Below the pieces are notes generated by a model, which saw nothing but the letters and a program-made list of their open reading frames with translations, made no database searches and was not told the origin of the DNA. Positions 16,405-23,689 of a stretch of DNA of 35,751 bases are shown piece after piece. This DNA is from Oscillospiraceae bacterium. Lineage in GTDB: Bacteria > Bacillota > Clostridia > Oscillospirales > SIG627. Position 1 is the first letter of the stretch, and each line of letters starts with the position of its first letter. Made by a program: the position numbers and the translations under genes. The stretch lies in contig SVRV01000026.1 in the NCBI GenBank assembly GCA_015064635.1, positions 1 to 35,751 on the forward strand, given 5' to 3'.

Positions 16405-17513
16405 TAAAATACCTCGTATTCAAATTCACGGTCATTACCTGCGCCGATTCTTGTAACATAAAGCTTGTGATTTGTCTTGTCGATTGTGTAGATATCGAAT
16501 GCCTGCTCGTTTGTTGTTCCCGCTTCGTGAGGAGTGGGGTTGCGGTCGGAATTGTGCATACCGTCATTGAGAGTTGCAACCGAAAGCACGCCGTCAAGAA
16601 CAAGGTCATAGTCCCAATGTGTGTGACCGCCTACCCAAACCGCAAAGTTTCCACCGCGGCCTGTGTAGTCAACCGAAATCTTGGTGCTGAAATGAGCCTG
16701 CTGTCCTTCGTAAAGCTCTTCGCCTTCAAACTTGGTGTGCTTCTTGAATGCGTTGAGTATCTTTACTATTATTCCGTAGCCGGGAACCTCGTTTCTGTTA
16801 TCAAGTGAATAACACATGGGCTCGTGTGTGCAGAGAACCACTGTCCAATCGGTTGAGGGTACGTCAAGGGCAACGTTAGCAAACCAGTTGAGCTGTGCCT
16901 GACGGATACCCGTACCTGTTATACGGAATTTGTGGTATACGGGACGTCCTTCTTCCTTTACGGAATCGTCGGGAATATCATGAGTGTTGAGTACAACAAG
17001 TCTTGTCTTGTGAAGCTTGTCATCTGCGTAGTAATATGTACCTGTAGGTCCGAATACTCTGTCGGGGTACTGTGACTGATGTCTGAAATAGTATTCATAG
17101 AACTCGGAAAGCGAAATGTTTTGAGCATAATAATCGGGTGCTTCAAATGTGGAGTACACCGCATCGTGGTTTCCTTCGGCTATGAGACATTTGCCCTCAA
17201 TTCTTGCAAACAGCTTTCTATAATCTATAAATTCTGCAATATTAGCCTCCGGCTTACATATACCCTGACCTGAGAAAAGGTCTCCTGCGTTAAAGAAATA
17301 GGGGATGGAGCAATCTGTGAGAATCTTTTCCATCAATGCCGCAGTGTGCATCTGGTTTGTACGCCAATGTATGTCGGACACGATACCGAAGCTCATGGAG
17401 TCGGGACCTGCCTTTATTTGATTTTCATGAATCTTTTTGATTTTTTCTTCAAGGTATTCCTGCCAATATTCGGGAATTGTTGTTGCGAGTTCATAAAGTT
17501 TTGATGCTTCCAT
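16404..17513 (-). CDS. Metallophosphoesterase without ribbon (array gene 1)
   Basis: The first gene of the four-gene array, 369 residues: D47-I-H49, G77-D78, G114-N-H-D117, His230 in CTHEP, and GGHTHWD at about 295-301. All expected metal ligands of a calcineurin-like phosphoesterase are present. The C-terminal half (SVATLNDGMHN, GRGGNFAVWVGGHTH) is most like array gene 4, while the N-terminus (YELATTIPEYW) is most like gene 3. There is no Cys4 ribbon and no signal peptide. It has its own consensus promoter divergent from the malic enzyme gene. The substrate is not deducible; nucleotide or phospho-sugar substrates are possible. Confidence 0.85.
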   Translation of the reverse strand: MEASKLYELATTIPEYWQEYLEEKIKKIHENQIKAGPDSMSFGIVSDIHWRTNQMHTAALMEKILTDCSIPYFFNAGDLFSGQGICKPEANIAEFIDYRKLFARIEGKCLIAEGNHDAVYSTFEAPDYYAQNISLSEFYEYYFRHQSQYPDRVFGPTGTYYYADDKLHKTRLVVLNTHDIPDDSVKEEGRPVYHKFRITGTGIRQAQLNWFANVALDVPSTDWTVVLCTHEPMCYSLDNRNEVPGYGIIVKILNAFKKHTKFEGEELYEGQQAHFSTKISVDYTGRGGNFAVWVGGHTHWDYDLVLDGVLSVATLNDGMHNSDRNPTPHEAGTTNEQAFDIYTIDKTNHKLYVTRIGAGNDREFEYEVF

Positions 17514-17534
17514 AATATTCGCCTTTCTTTATAT

Positions 17535-17547
17535 CGGTTTCAAACCG
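17535..17547. promoter_or_regulatory. Candidate operator palindrome
   Basis: CGGTTT-C-AAACCG is a perfect 13-bp interrupted palindrome between the phosphoesterase -10 box and its ATG, roughly 10-20 nt after the expected transcription start. The position fits repression of the phosphoesterase operon. No matching copy was noticed at other promoters here. Confidence 0.35.
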
Positions 17548-17562
17548 TCATTTTACGACTTA

Positions 17563-17591
17563 ACTATATCACAAGGGAATACCTTTGTCAA
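17563..17591 (-). promoter_or_regulatory. Promoter of the phosphoesterase array
   Basis: On the minus strand TTGACA (plus 17586-17591), a 17-nt spacer and TATAGT (plus 17563-17568). Its -35 is only 8 bp from the -35 of the divergent malic enzyme promoter. Confidence 0.8.
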
Positions 17592-17599
17592 TAAAGTAG

Positions 17600-17628
17600 T
17601 TGACATTTTGTAAGTCTTATTATAAAAT
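17600..17628 (+). promoter_or_regulatory. Promoter of the malic enzyme operon
   Basis: TTGACA (17600-17605), a 17-nt spacer and TAAAAT (17623-17628), back to back with the phosphoesterase promoter. Confidence 0.8.
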
Positions 17629-17665
17629 ATATGTCGAGAAATAACAAATGTAAAAGGGGAAATTT

Positions 17666-18847
17666 ATGAATAATACAGATATAAAAGAACGCTCGCTTGA
17701 GTACCATGAAAAATGGCAGGGAAAAATAGAGGTTGTTTCAAGAGTGGGTATAAACAACTCGGAGGACCTCTCGCTTGCTTACACCCCCGGAGTTGCACAG
17801 CCCTGTCTCGAAATACAAAAGGACTATGAAAAATCCTTTACTCTCACAAGACGCTCAAATCTTGTTGCGGTAATCACCGACGGAACGGCAGTCCTTGGTC
17901 TTGGTGATATAGGTCCCGAGGCAGGAATGCCCGTAATGGAGGGAAAATGTGCACTGTTCAAGGAATTTGCCGATGTAGATGCATTTCCTATCTGTGTTCG
18001 CACCAAGGACGTCGATGAGCTCGTTCAGACAATCTACAATATTTCGGGCAGCTTTGGTGGAATAAACCTTGAGGACATTGCCGCACCTCGCTGTTTTGAA
18101 GTAGAGAAAAGACTTAAAGAGATTTGTGATATCCCCGTATTTCACGATGACCAGCACGGAACAGCCGTTGTTGTTGCGGCGGCTTTAATAAATGCATTGA
18201 AGGTTGTTGGCAAGAGCATTGATAAGGTTAAATGTGTTATTAACGGTGCAGGCTCAGCCGGTATAGCAATTGCAAAGCACATTATGCAAATCGGTGTAAA
18301 AAACATTATAATGTGCGACAAAAACGGCATTATTTGCGAAGGGGACGAGGGACTCAATGTTGCCCATGAGGAGATGTCCCATATAACTAACCTTGAAAGA
18401 CTTCACGGCTCACTTGCCGATGCCATGAAGGGTGCCGACGTATTTATCGGTGTTTCTGCGGGAAATATTGTTTCAAAAGAAATGGTTGCCTCAATGAATC
18501 GTGATGCCATTGTTTTCCCCATGGCAAATCCCATTCCCGAAATTGCACCCGACCTTGCCCTTGAGGCAGGCGCCAAGGTTGTAGGTACGGGAAGATCCGA
18601 CTATAAGAATCAGATAAACAACGTACTTGCTTTCCCCGGAATCTTCAAGGGTGCCCTTCAGGTAAGAGCAACCACCATAAACGAGGAAATGAAGGTTGCG
18701 GCAAGCTTTGCAATAGCGGGACTTGTGGGCGAAGATGAGCTTTCTCCCGACTATATAATGCCCCTTGCATTTGATAAGCGAATTGCCGAGGCAGTTGCGT
18801 CTGCGGTTGCCGAGGCGGCGATAAAAACAGGATGTATAAGAGGATAG
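17666..18847 (+). CDS. Malic enzyme (malate oxidative decarboxylase, NAD-type likely)
   Basis: Converts malate to pyruvate and CO2 with reduction of NAD(P). The 393-residue short bacterial form shows the catalytic Tyr39 in [12 protein letters not shown], general-base Lys94 in [11 protein letters not shown], metal ligands Glu136-Asp137 (NLEDI) and Asp161 (FHDDQHGTA), and the Rossmann GAGSAG at 194-199. An acidic Asp218 at the end of the second strand (MCDKNG) favours NAD over NADP; this is inference. AGGGG lies upstream of the ATG. It is first in an operon with the lipid kinase one base downstream. In fermenters it supplies pyruvate and NADH in the cytoplasm. Confidence 0.93.
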   Translation: MNNTDIKERSLEYHEKWQGKIEVVSRVGINNSEDLSLAYTPGVAQPCLEIQKDYEKSFTLTRRSNLVAVITDGTAVLGLGDIGPEAGMPVMEGKCALFKEFADVDAFPICVRTKDVDELVQTIYNISGSFGGINLEDIAAPRCFEVEKRLKEICDIPVFHDDQHGTAVVVAAALINALKVVGKSIDKVKCVINGAGSAGIAIAKHIMQIGVKNIIMCDKNGIICEGDEGLNVAHEEMSHITNLERLHGSLADAMKGADVFIGVSAGNIVSKEMVASMNRDAIVFPMANPIPEIAPDLALEAGAKVVGTGRSDYKNQINNVLAFPGIFKGALQVRATTINEEMKVAASFAIAGLVGEDELSPDYIMPLAFDKRIAEAVASAVAEAAIKTGCIRG

Positions 18848-18848
18848 A

Positions 18849-19730
18849 ATGAAAAAAATATTGTTTATTGTAAATCCGGTCGCAGGTAAAAAGAAAATAC
18901 TTAACGCTCTTGAGGAAATAGATAAAGCTTTTTACGAAGGCGGCTGTGAGTGCGATATTTATTTTACAAAAAAACGCGGCGATGCAACCGATAAGGTCAT
19001 ATCCTCTGCAGAAAAATATGATATGGTGGTTTGCGGCGGCGGTGACGGTACATACAATGAGCTTATTACCGGTGTAAGACAAAAGGGAATAGACATTCCC
19101 GTGGGTTATATCCCGGCTGGAAGCACAAACGATTTTGCAACAACCCTCGGAATATCAACAGTTCCCCAAAAGGCTGCGGAAAATATTGTTTCGGGCACCC
19201 AAAATAAGCTTGATATAGGAAAATTTGGGGATTTGTACTTCTCATACGTTGCCTCCTTTGGCGCATTTACGGCGGCTTCATATTCCACTTCCCAAAAAAC
19301 AAAAAACAGACTCGGACATATGGCTTATATCCTCGGAGGAGCAAAAGACCTTGGCTCAATCAAGCCTTACACAGCGAAGATTGAAGCGGACGGAAAGGTG
19401 TACGAAGGAGATTTTCTTTTCGGTGCTGTGAGCAATTCCACGTCAATTGCAGGTATGATAAAGCTTGATAAAACGCTTGTTGACCTGTCCGACGGACTTT
19501 TTGAAATAGTGCTTATCCGTATGCCGAAGCACATTACTCAGGTTCCGGGAATTTTCTTGTCCTTGAAAAAAGGAAACTATTCAAATGAATACATAGAATT
19601 CTTTCATGCTTCTTCTGTTAAAATTGAGACGGAAAAGCCTCTCGAATGGGCACTTGACGGCGAGCATGCTACAAGCGAGGGCGAGATACTGATTGAAAAT
19701 ATTCCCGGAGCAATAAATTTGATATTATGA
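18849..19730 (+). CDS. Diacylglycerol/lipid kinase family protein
   Basis: The 293-residue product matches the DagK/YegS lipid kinase family: the N-terminal FIVNPVAGKKK nucleotide-binding segment, the ATP-binding motif GGGDGTYNE at 63-71, PAGSTNDFATTLG, and the C-terminal DGEHA segment. These soluble enzymes phosphorylate diacylglycerol or related lipids at the inner membrane face, recycling diacylglycerol for phospholipid synthesis. It begins one base after the malic enzyme stop, and its last four bases overlap the next ATG (ATGA), so translation is probably coupled. The exact lipid substrate is not certain. Confidence 0.88.
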   Translation: MKKILFIVNPVAGKKKILNALEEIDKAFYEGGCECDIYFTKKRGDATDKVISSAEKYDMVVCGGGDGTYNELITGVRQKGIDIPVGYIPAGSTNDFATTLGISTVPQKAAENIVSGTQNKLDIGKFGDLYFSYVASFGAFTAASYSTSQKTKNRLGHMAYILGGAKDLGSIKPYTAKIEADGKVYEGDFLFGAVSNSTSIAGMIKLDKTLVDLSDGLFEIVLIRMPKHITQVPGIFLSLKKGNYSNEYIEFFHASSVKIETEKPLEWALDGEHATSEGEILIENIPGAINLIL

Positions 19731-20560
19731 CAGATACAAAACTTATTACCGAAGCGGATGTAAAGCTTCCCGAAAGAAGATATGTGACAAACAAAGGAGA
19801 CTGCGGAAAACTTCTTATAGCAGGCGGGGGAAGAGGAATGGCGGGAGCACCGTCCTTTTCTGCCGAATCTGCTTACCGAAGCGGTGTGGGACTTGTTGAA
19901 ATACTTACTCACGCAGACAACCGCATCCCTTTGCAAATTCTTATTCCCGAGGCAATAGTTTCATTTTGGGACGAATGGAATATAAAGCGCCTGAATACGT
20001 ACTCGGCACTTGTTGCAGGGGTAGGTATGGGAAAGAGTGATGAGACACGCCGACTTTTGTCAAGGCTTTTGGAGGCGGCAAAGATTCCCACTGTTCTCGA
20101 TGCCGATGCACTCAATATTATTTCGGATATGACGGAGCTTAAAGAGTATCTTGGCGAAAACACCGTTCTTACTCCTCATCTCATGGAGTTTTCACGCCTT
20201 ACGGGACTTGATGTAGGGACAATAAAGGCATCACCTCTGAAGTACGCACGTGAGTTTTGTGAAAAGTATGGAACAAACCTTGTATTGAAGGATAAAACAA
20301 CCTATATTGTACTTTTCGACGGTAGTGCTTTTATGAATACCACGGGGGATTCCACCCTTTCAAAAGGAGGCTCAGGGGACATTCTCGCAGGACTCATAGG
20401 CTCACTTCTGGCTCAAAAAATGCCCATTTGTGATGCTCTGCCAACAGCTGTTTACCTTCACGGAAAAGCAGGGGAGAGGGCAGGCGAAAAACTTGGTCAA
20501 AGGGGCGCACTCGCAAGGGATGTTATACTGTCACTTGCTGAAGAAATAAAACAGTTTTAA
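19727..20560 (+). CDS. nnrD: ADP/ATP-dependent NAD(P)H-hydrate dehydratase
   Basis: A 277-residue ribokinase-fold enzyme that repairs hydrated NADH/NADPH (NADHX/NADPHX). Features are KLLIAGGGRGMAGAP, SALVAGVGMGKSDETR, the VLDADALN strand, TVLTPHLMEFSRL and the nucleotide site STLSKGGSGDILAGLIGSL near 213-231. It corresponds to the C-terminal half of the bifunctional Nnr protein; the epimerase domain is absent and must be encoded elsewhere. It overlaps the lipid kinase by four bases and ends the operon before a terminator. Location beside an NAD(P)-linked malic enzyme fits a cofactor-repair role. Confidence 0.92.
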   Translation: MTDTKLITEADVKLPERRYVTNKGDCGKLLIAGGGRGMAGAPSFSAESAYRSGVGLVEILTHADNRIPLQILIPEAIVSFWDEWNIKRLNTYSALVAGVGMGKSDETRRLLSRLLEAAKIPTVLDADALNIISDMTELKEYLGENTVLTPHLMEFSRLTGLDVGTIKASPLKYAREFCEKYGTNLVLKDKTTYIVLFDGSAFMNTTGDSTLSKGGSGDILAGLIGSLLAQKMPICDALPTAVYLHGKAGERAGEKLGQRGALARDVILSLAEEIKQF

Positions 20561-20567
20561 CCAAACC

Positions 20568-20599
20568 GAGGCTCTGTATCATACAGAGTCTCTTTTTTT
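20568..20599 (+). terminator. Terminator of the malic enzyme operon
   Basis: GAG-CTCTGTAT / ATACAGAG-CTC stem followed by seven T residues. Confidence 0.85.
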
Positions 20600-20633
20600 C
20601 ATATCATTTAGTATTAACTTCTTGGAGAATGAT

Positions 20634-22166
20634 ATGAAAAAAGTAAAACGTTTTCTTTTTAATGCATCATTAATGGTTTTTACAACCGTATTTTTAAGAA
20701 TTATTTCCCTTTCTTTCGGTGTATGGCTTTCAGGCAAAGTGGGAGGTGAAGGGCTTGGGCTTTACTCTCTCACAAGCTCGGTCTACAGGCTGGGAATAAC
20801 GCTTTCCTCGGCAGGCATCGGCTTTGCTTCAACAAGAATCATAGCCGAAGAATTGGAGAGAAACAACCCAAGAGAGGCTGCTCGTGCCGCAGAGCGATGC
20901 CTTATTACATCTCTTTTATTCGGCAGTATCGTGGCACTTGTATTTTTCGTTTTTGCAAAGCCTATTTCTGTTACCTTCCTCGGTGACATAAGGACGGCTT
21001 CTGCAATACGTATGATGGCAATAAGCTTTCCCTTTATCGTCATGTCGGGCATTATAAATGCATATTTCACAGCAGTGGGAAGGATGTCGGGCACAGCACT
21101 TCCCCTTCTTCTTGACCAATTTGTTCGCATGACAGTTACCTATGTTATGCTACTCGGATTTGACGGAAAGAATCTGGAATATGCTTGTCTTTCTCTCATT
21201 GTCGGAGGAATATTTGCAGAGGTTATTTCCTTTGCTCTCAGCTACTTCTTTTACGGCAAGGACAGAAAAAAGCTCCTTTGCGGAAACCATAAAAAAACCA
21301 AGCTTGCAAAACGAATATCATCAATTGCTTTTCCCGTTGCAATAAGCTCTGTTATACGCACAAGTCTTCACTCCATAGAGCATATGATGATTCCCTCGGG
21401 ACTTCGCAAAAGAGGAGTAAACCAGTCGCAAGCGCTGGGACTTTACGGAATGATAACCGCAATGGTATTTCCTGTTATAATGTTCCCGTCGGCTTTTCTA
21501 TATGCCGCTTCCGACCTTCTTATTCCGGAGTTTTCTGCCTGTAATGCCTCCGGGGATAAAAGGAGACTGAAGCGTCTTACCGCTAAGGTCATGCAGCTCA
21601 CATCCTACTTTTCTGTTGGTGTGGCAGGAATAATATATGGCTTTTCTTATGAAATAGGAGATGTATTCTATAACAGTGAGGACTGCGGTTACTATATAAA
21701 AATACTTGCGCCTCTTGTTGTTTTTATGCTTTATGACCACCTTGCAGACGCAATTCTCAAGGGACTCGGCGAGCAAATAAGCGTGGTGAAGTATAATATT
21801 GTAGATTCGGTTTCCAGCGTTCTCCTTGTATGGATGCTTGTTCCTATGTACGGAATAAACGGCTATGTTTTTGTGGTATGGTTTGGCGAGGTGTTAAATT
21901 GCCTTATGTCCTCGGTTAAGCTATCCCGCCGAACCATGACGTCGGTTAAATTTGTCACCTGGTTCTTCGTTCCGCTTGCATCGGTTACTTTGTCGGTTGC
22001 ATTTACAAAGCAAATCCTCTTGTTCCTTCACGGCACTGTGGCAACAAGTGTCTTTTCTTTGGTGATAGCTCTCGCCATTTCATCCCTTTTGTATCTCCTT
22101 TTACTCCGCATTTTTAAATGTATTACGTTAAACGACTATAAACTTTTAAAAAAGGCATTCTCGTAG
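20634..22166 (+). CDS. SpoVB/MurJ-like oligosaccharide-lipid flippase
   Basis: A polytopic membrane protein of 510 residues with about 14 hydrophobic segments. The N-terminus (LGLYSLTSSVYRLGITLSSAGI and IGFASTRIIAEELE, split) is characteristic of the stage V sporulation protein B branch of the MOP flippase superfamily, which moves lipid-linked cell-wall or polysaccharide precursors across the membrane. The start is ATG 20634, with GGAGA at 20624-20628; an upstream in-frame TTG overlaps that ribosome site. It is followed by a small membrane-protein gene with its own promoter. Whether it serves spore cortex, peptidoglycan or polysaccharide export cannot be told from sequence. Confidence 0.8.
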   Translation: MKKVKRFLFNASLMVFTTVFLRIISLSFGVWLSGKVGGEGLGLYSLTSSVYRLGITLSSAGIGFASTRIIAEELERNNPREAARAAERCLITSLLFGSIVALVFFVFAKPISVTFLGDIRTASAIRMMAISFPFIVMSGIINAYFTAVGRMSGTALPLLLDQFVRMTVTYVMLLGFDGKNLEYACLSLIVGGIFAEVISFALSYFFYGKDRKKLLCGNHKKTKLAKRISSIAFPVAISSVIRTSLHSIEHMMIPSGLRKRGVNQSQALGLYGMITAMVFPVIMFPSAFLYAASDLLIPEFSACNASGDKRRLKRLTAKVMQLTSYFSVGVAGIIYGFSYEIGDVFYNSEDCGYYIKILAPLVVFMLYDHLADAILKGLGEQISVVKYNIVDSVSSVLLVWMLVPMYGINGYVFVVWFGEVLNCLMSSVKLSRRTMTSVKFVTWFFVPLASVTLSVAFTKQILLFLHGTVATSVFSLVIALAISSLLYLLLLRIFKCITLNDYKLLKKAFS

Positions 22167-22195
22167 TTGATTTTTTTGCCTTACGGTGGTACAAT
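22167..22195 (+). promoter_or_regulatory. Promoter of the small membrane-protein gene
   Basis: TTGATT (22167-22172), a 17-nt spacer and TACAAT (22190-22195) with a TGG extension. It starts directly after the flippase stop codon. Confidence 0.65.
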
Positions 22196-22211
22196 ATCTC
22201 GGGGTGAAAAA

Positions 22212-22640
22212 ATGAACAGAATCGAAATAAATAAAAAAACCAACAGAATAATTCTCATTATTCTCGCATTGATTATCGTAGCGGAGATTGCACTTGCCCT
22301 TTACGCATCCTCTCATCACACCTTGGGACTTCTTGCTATCGGATTTCCCATATCTTTGGTAGTGCTTCTTCTTGCGGATATTCCGATTTTTGTCTTTATT
22401 ACAATAATTGCAAATACGGTGAAAGAAATATATCTGCACCGCAATTCGTATAAAAAGGATAATATTTCCCTTTGGATTATCATAACAGCTTTAGTCTTTG
22501 CAGCCTTGTCATTGGTATTATTTTTTATAACCAATAACGTATCAAATGTTACAGCCAATACAGTGCTTTACATCTCAACCCTTGTCACAGCCTTTCTTTC
22601 AACCGTAACACTTGTGGCATATTTTATTAAAAACAGATAA
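22212..22640 (+). CDS. Small four-helix membrane protein, unknown function
   Basis: 142 residues with four predicted membrane helices (about 12-32, 38-68, 83-103 and 114-136) separated by short polar loops; a KEIYLHRNSYKKDN loop lies between helices 2 and 3. No family is recognised. The ATG at 22212 has GGGGTG upstream and follows the promoter at 22167-22195, which excludes a TTG at 22167. A clear terminator follows, so it is probably a single-gene transcript, possibly also read from the flippase. Confidence 0.65.
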   Translation: MNRIEINKKTNRIILIILALIIVAEIALALYASSHHTLGLLAIGFPISLVVLLLADIPIFVFITIIANTVKEIYLHRNSYKKDNISLWIIITALVFAALSLVLFFITNNVSNVTANTVLYISTLVTAFLSTVTLVAYFIKNR

Positions 22641-22645
22641 AGAAT

Positions 22646-22693
22646 AAAGAGTATGAGCCTTTCGCTTTCAGCGTTAACTCATACTCTTTTTTT
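22646..22693 (+). terminator. Terminator, probably shared by convergent genes
   Basis: A 12-bp stem AAAGAGTATGAG / CTCATACTCTTT with a 20-nt loop is followed by a T-run. The left-hand A-run makes it usable, more weakly, for the minus-strand AraC gene too. Confidence 0.8.
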
Positions 22694-22754
22694 ATTATAT
22701 AGGAAATTGCATCGCAATTTGCATATAACAAACAAAGTCTACCTATAAAATTTT

Positions 22755-23573
22755 TTACTTCACAGAGTGTAGCTTTGCCCATTTTTTCGGAGTAGTTCCG
22801 AAATACTTTTTAAAGAGGGTGATGAAATTTGCACAGTCATTAAACCCTGCCGCATCGCACGCTTCGCTTACGTCCAATCCGTTCATTAAAGCGTTTTTTG
22901 CTTCACTCAGCTTTTTTTCAATAATGAAACGGTGGGGTGTTATATTTAAATGTCTCTTGAACACTTTGTTTATGTAGCTTGTACTGTAATGTGTCATGTG
23001 TCCAAGCTCCTCTACACTTGACAGTTCTCTGAAATTTGTATTTACTGCATTTGTAAGCTTTGAAAGGATTGGATTTTCTCCAACATCGAGTACTGTACTG
23101 TCGGCTTCGTTGATAATACAAAGCAGTTTCAATACAGCGCAGTACAGGTAATGTCTCGAATACTCTCCCTTTTTGCTTTCTGCCTCTTTCAGTAATTCCG
23201 CAAGCTCATGGTTTCTCTTCGAAATAAACACATTTTCTTTTCCTGCTTCTCTTTCAAAAAGTATTCTTCCAAAGTCTTTGTTTCTTGGAGTTTTAAAAAA
23301 TGAATAAGGGATAGATATTTGATACCATTCCATATATTGCTTTTTGTCTGTTTTTCCGCAGTGAAGCTCGTTTGAACGGTATATCCTGATTTCTCCGCCG
23401 CTGAGATGATATAGATTTTTTTCCACAAATATGTCAAGCTCACCGCACAGATGTACAAAAATTTCGTTGTGATCGTGGGAGTGGGGAACTTCTTCCCAAA
23501 AATCGGGAGTAACTTCACCCGATACATGTATAATTTTTATCCCGTCAAAGGTTTCGTATATATTTTGTTTCAA
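22755..23573 (-). CDS. AraC family transcriptional regulator near the GH10 gene
   Basis: A cupin-type N-terminal sensor (residues about 15-120; VPHSHDHNEIFVHL and YRSNELHCGKTD) and a C-terminal AraC double helix-turn-helix (about 170-272; TSYINKVFKRHLNITPHRFI, FNDCANFITLFKKYFGTTP). I place the start at TTG 23573, since AGAGGTG (plus 23580-23586) lies 6 nt upstream; ATG 23579 and GTG 23582 are adjacent to or inside that site. This gives 272 residues. It is divergent from the GH10 xylanase gene about 115 bp away, whose promoter has a good -10 but poor -35, so it is probably the activator of that gene, responding to a xylo-oligosaccharide or derived sugar. Confidence 0.85.
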   Translation of the reverse strand: MKQNIYETFDGIKIIHVSGEVTPDFWEEVPHSHDHNEIFVHLCGELDIFVEKNLYHLSGGEIRIYRSNELHCGKTDKKQYMEWYQISIPYSFFKTPRNKDFGRILFEREAGKENVFISKRNHELAELLKEAESKKGEYSRHYLYCAVLKLLCIINEADSTVLDVGENPILSKLTNAVNTNFRELSSVEELGHMTHYSTSYINKVFKRHLNITPHRFIIEKKLSEAKNALMNGLDVSEACDAAGFNDCANFITLFKKYFGTTPKKWAKLHSVK

Positions 23574-23593
23574 TGACATCACCTCTTTTTGGC

Positions 23594-23671
23594 ATTATAT
23601 CATATAAGTGTCGAAATTAAAAGGTTTTATATAAAAAAACAAAAGAATTTTGAATAAAAGTATTATACAAT
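23594..23671. promoter_or_regulatory. Divergent control region between AraC and the xylanase gene
   Basis: For the xylanase a TACAAT -10 (23666-23671) is visible but no recognisable -35, as expected for an activated promoter. On the minus strand a TATAAT (plus 23594-23599) may serve the AraC gene, also without a good -35. Confidence 0.4.
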
Positions 23672-23689
23672 ACTTGTGAGGTGATTTAT

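Noticed and set aside
13046-17513. CRISPR-like or satellite repeat
   Set aside because: The repeated signal comes from diverged paralogous genes with full catalytic motifs, not from short direct repeats.
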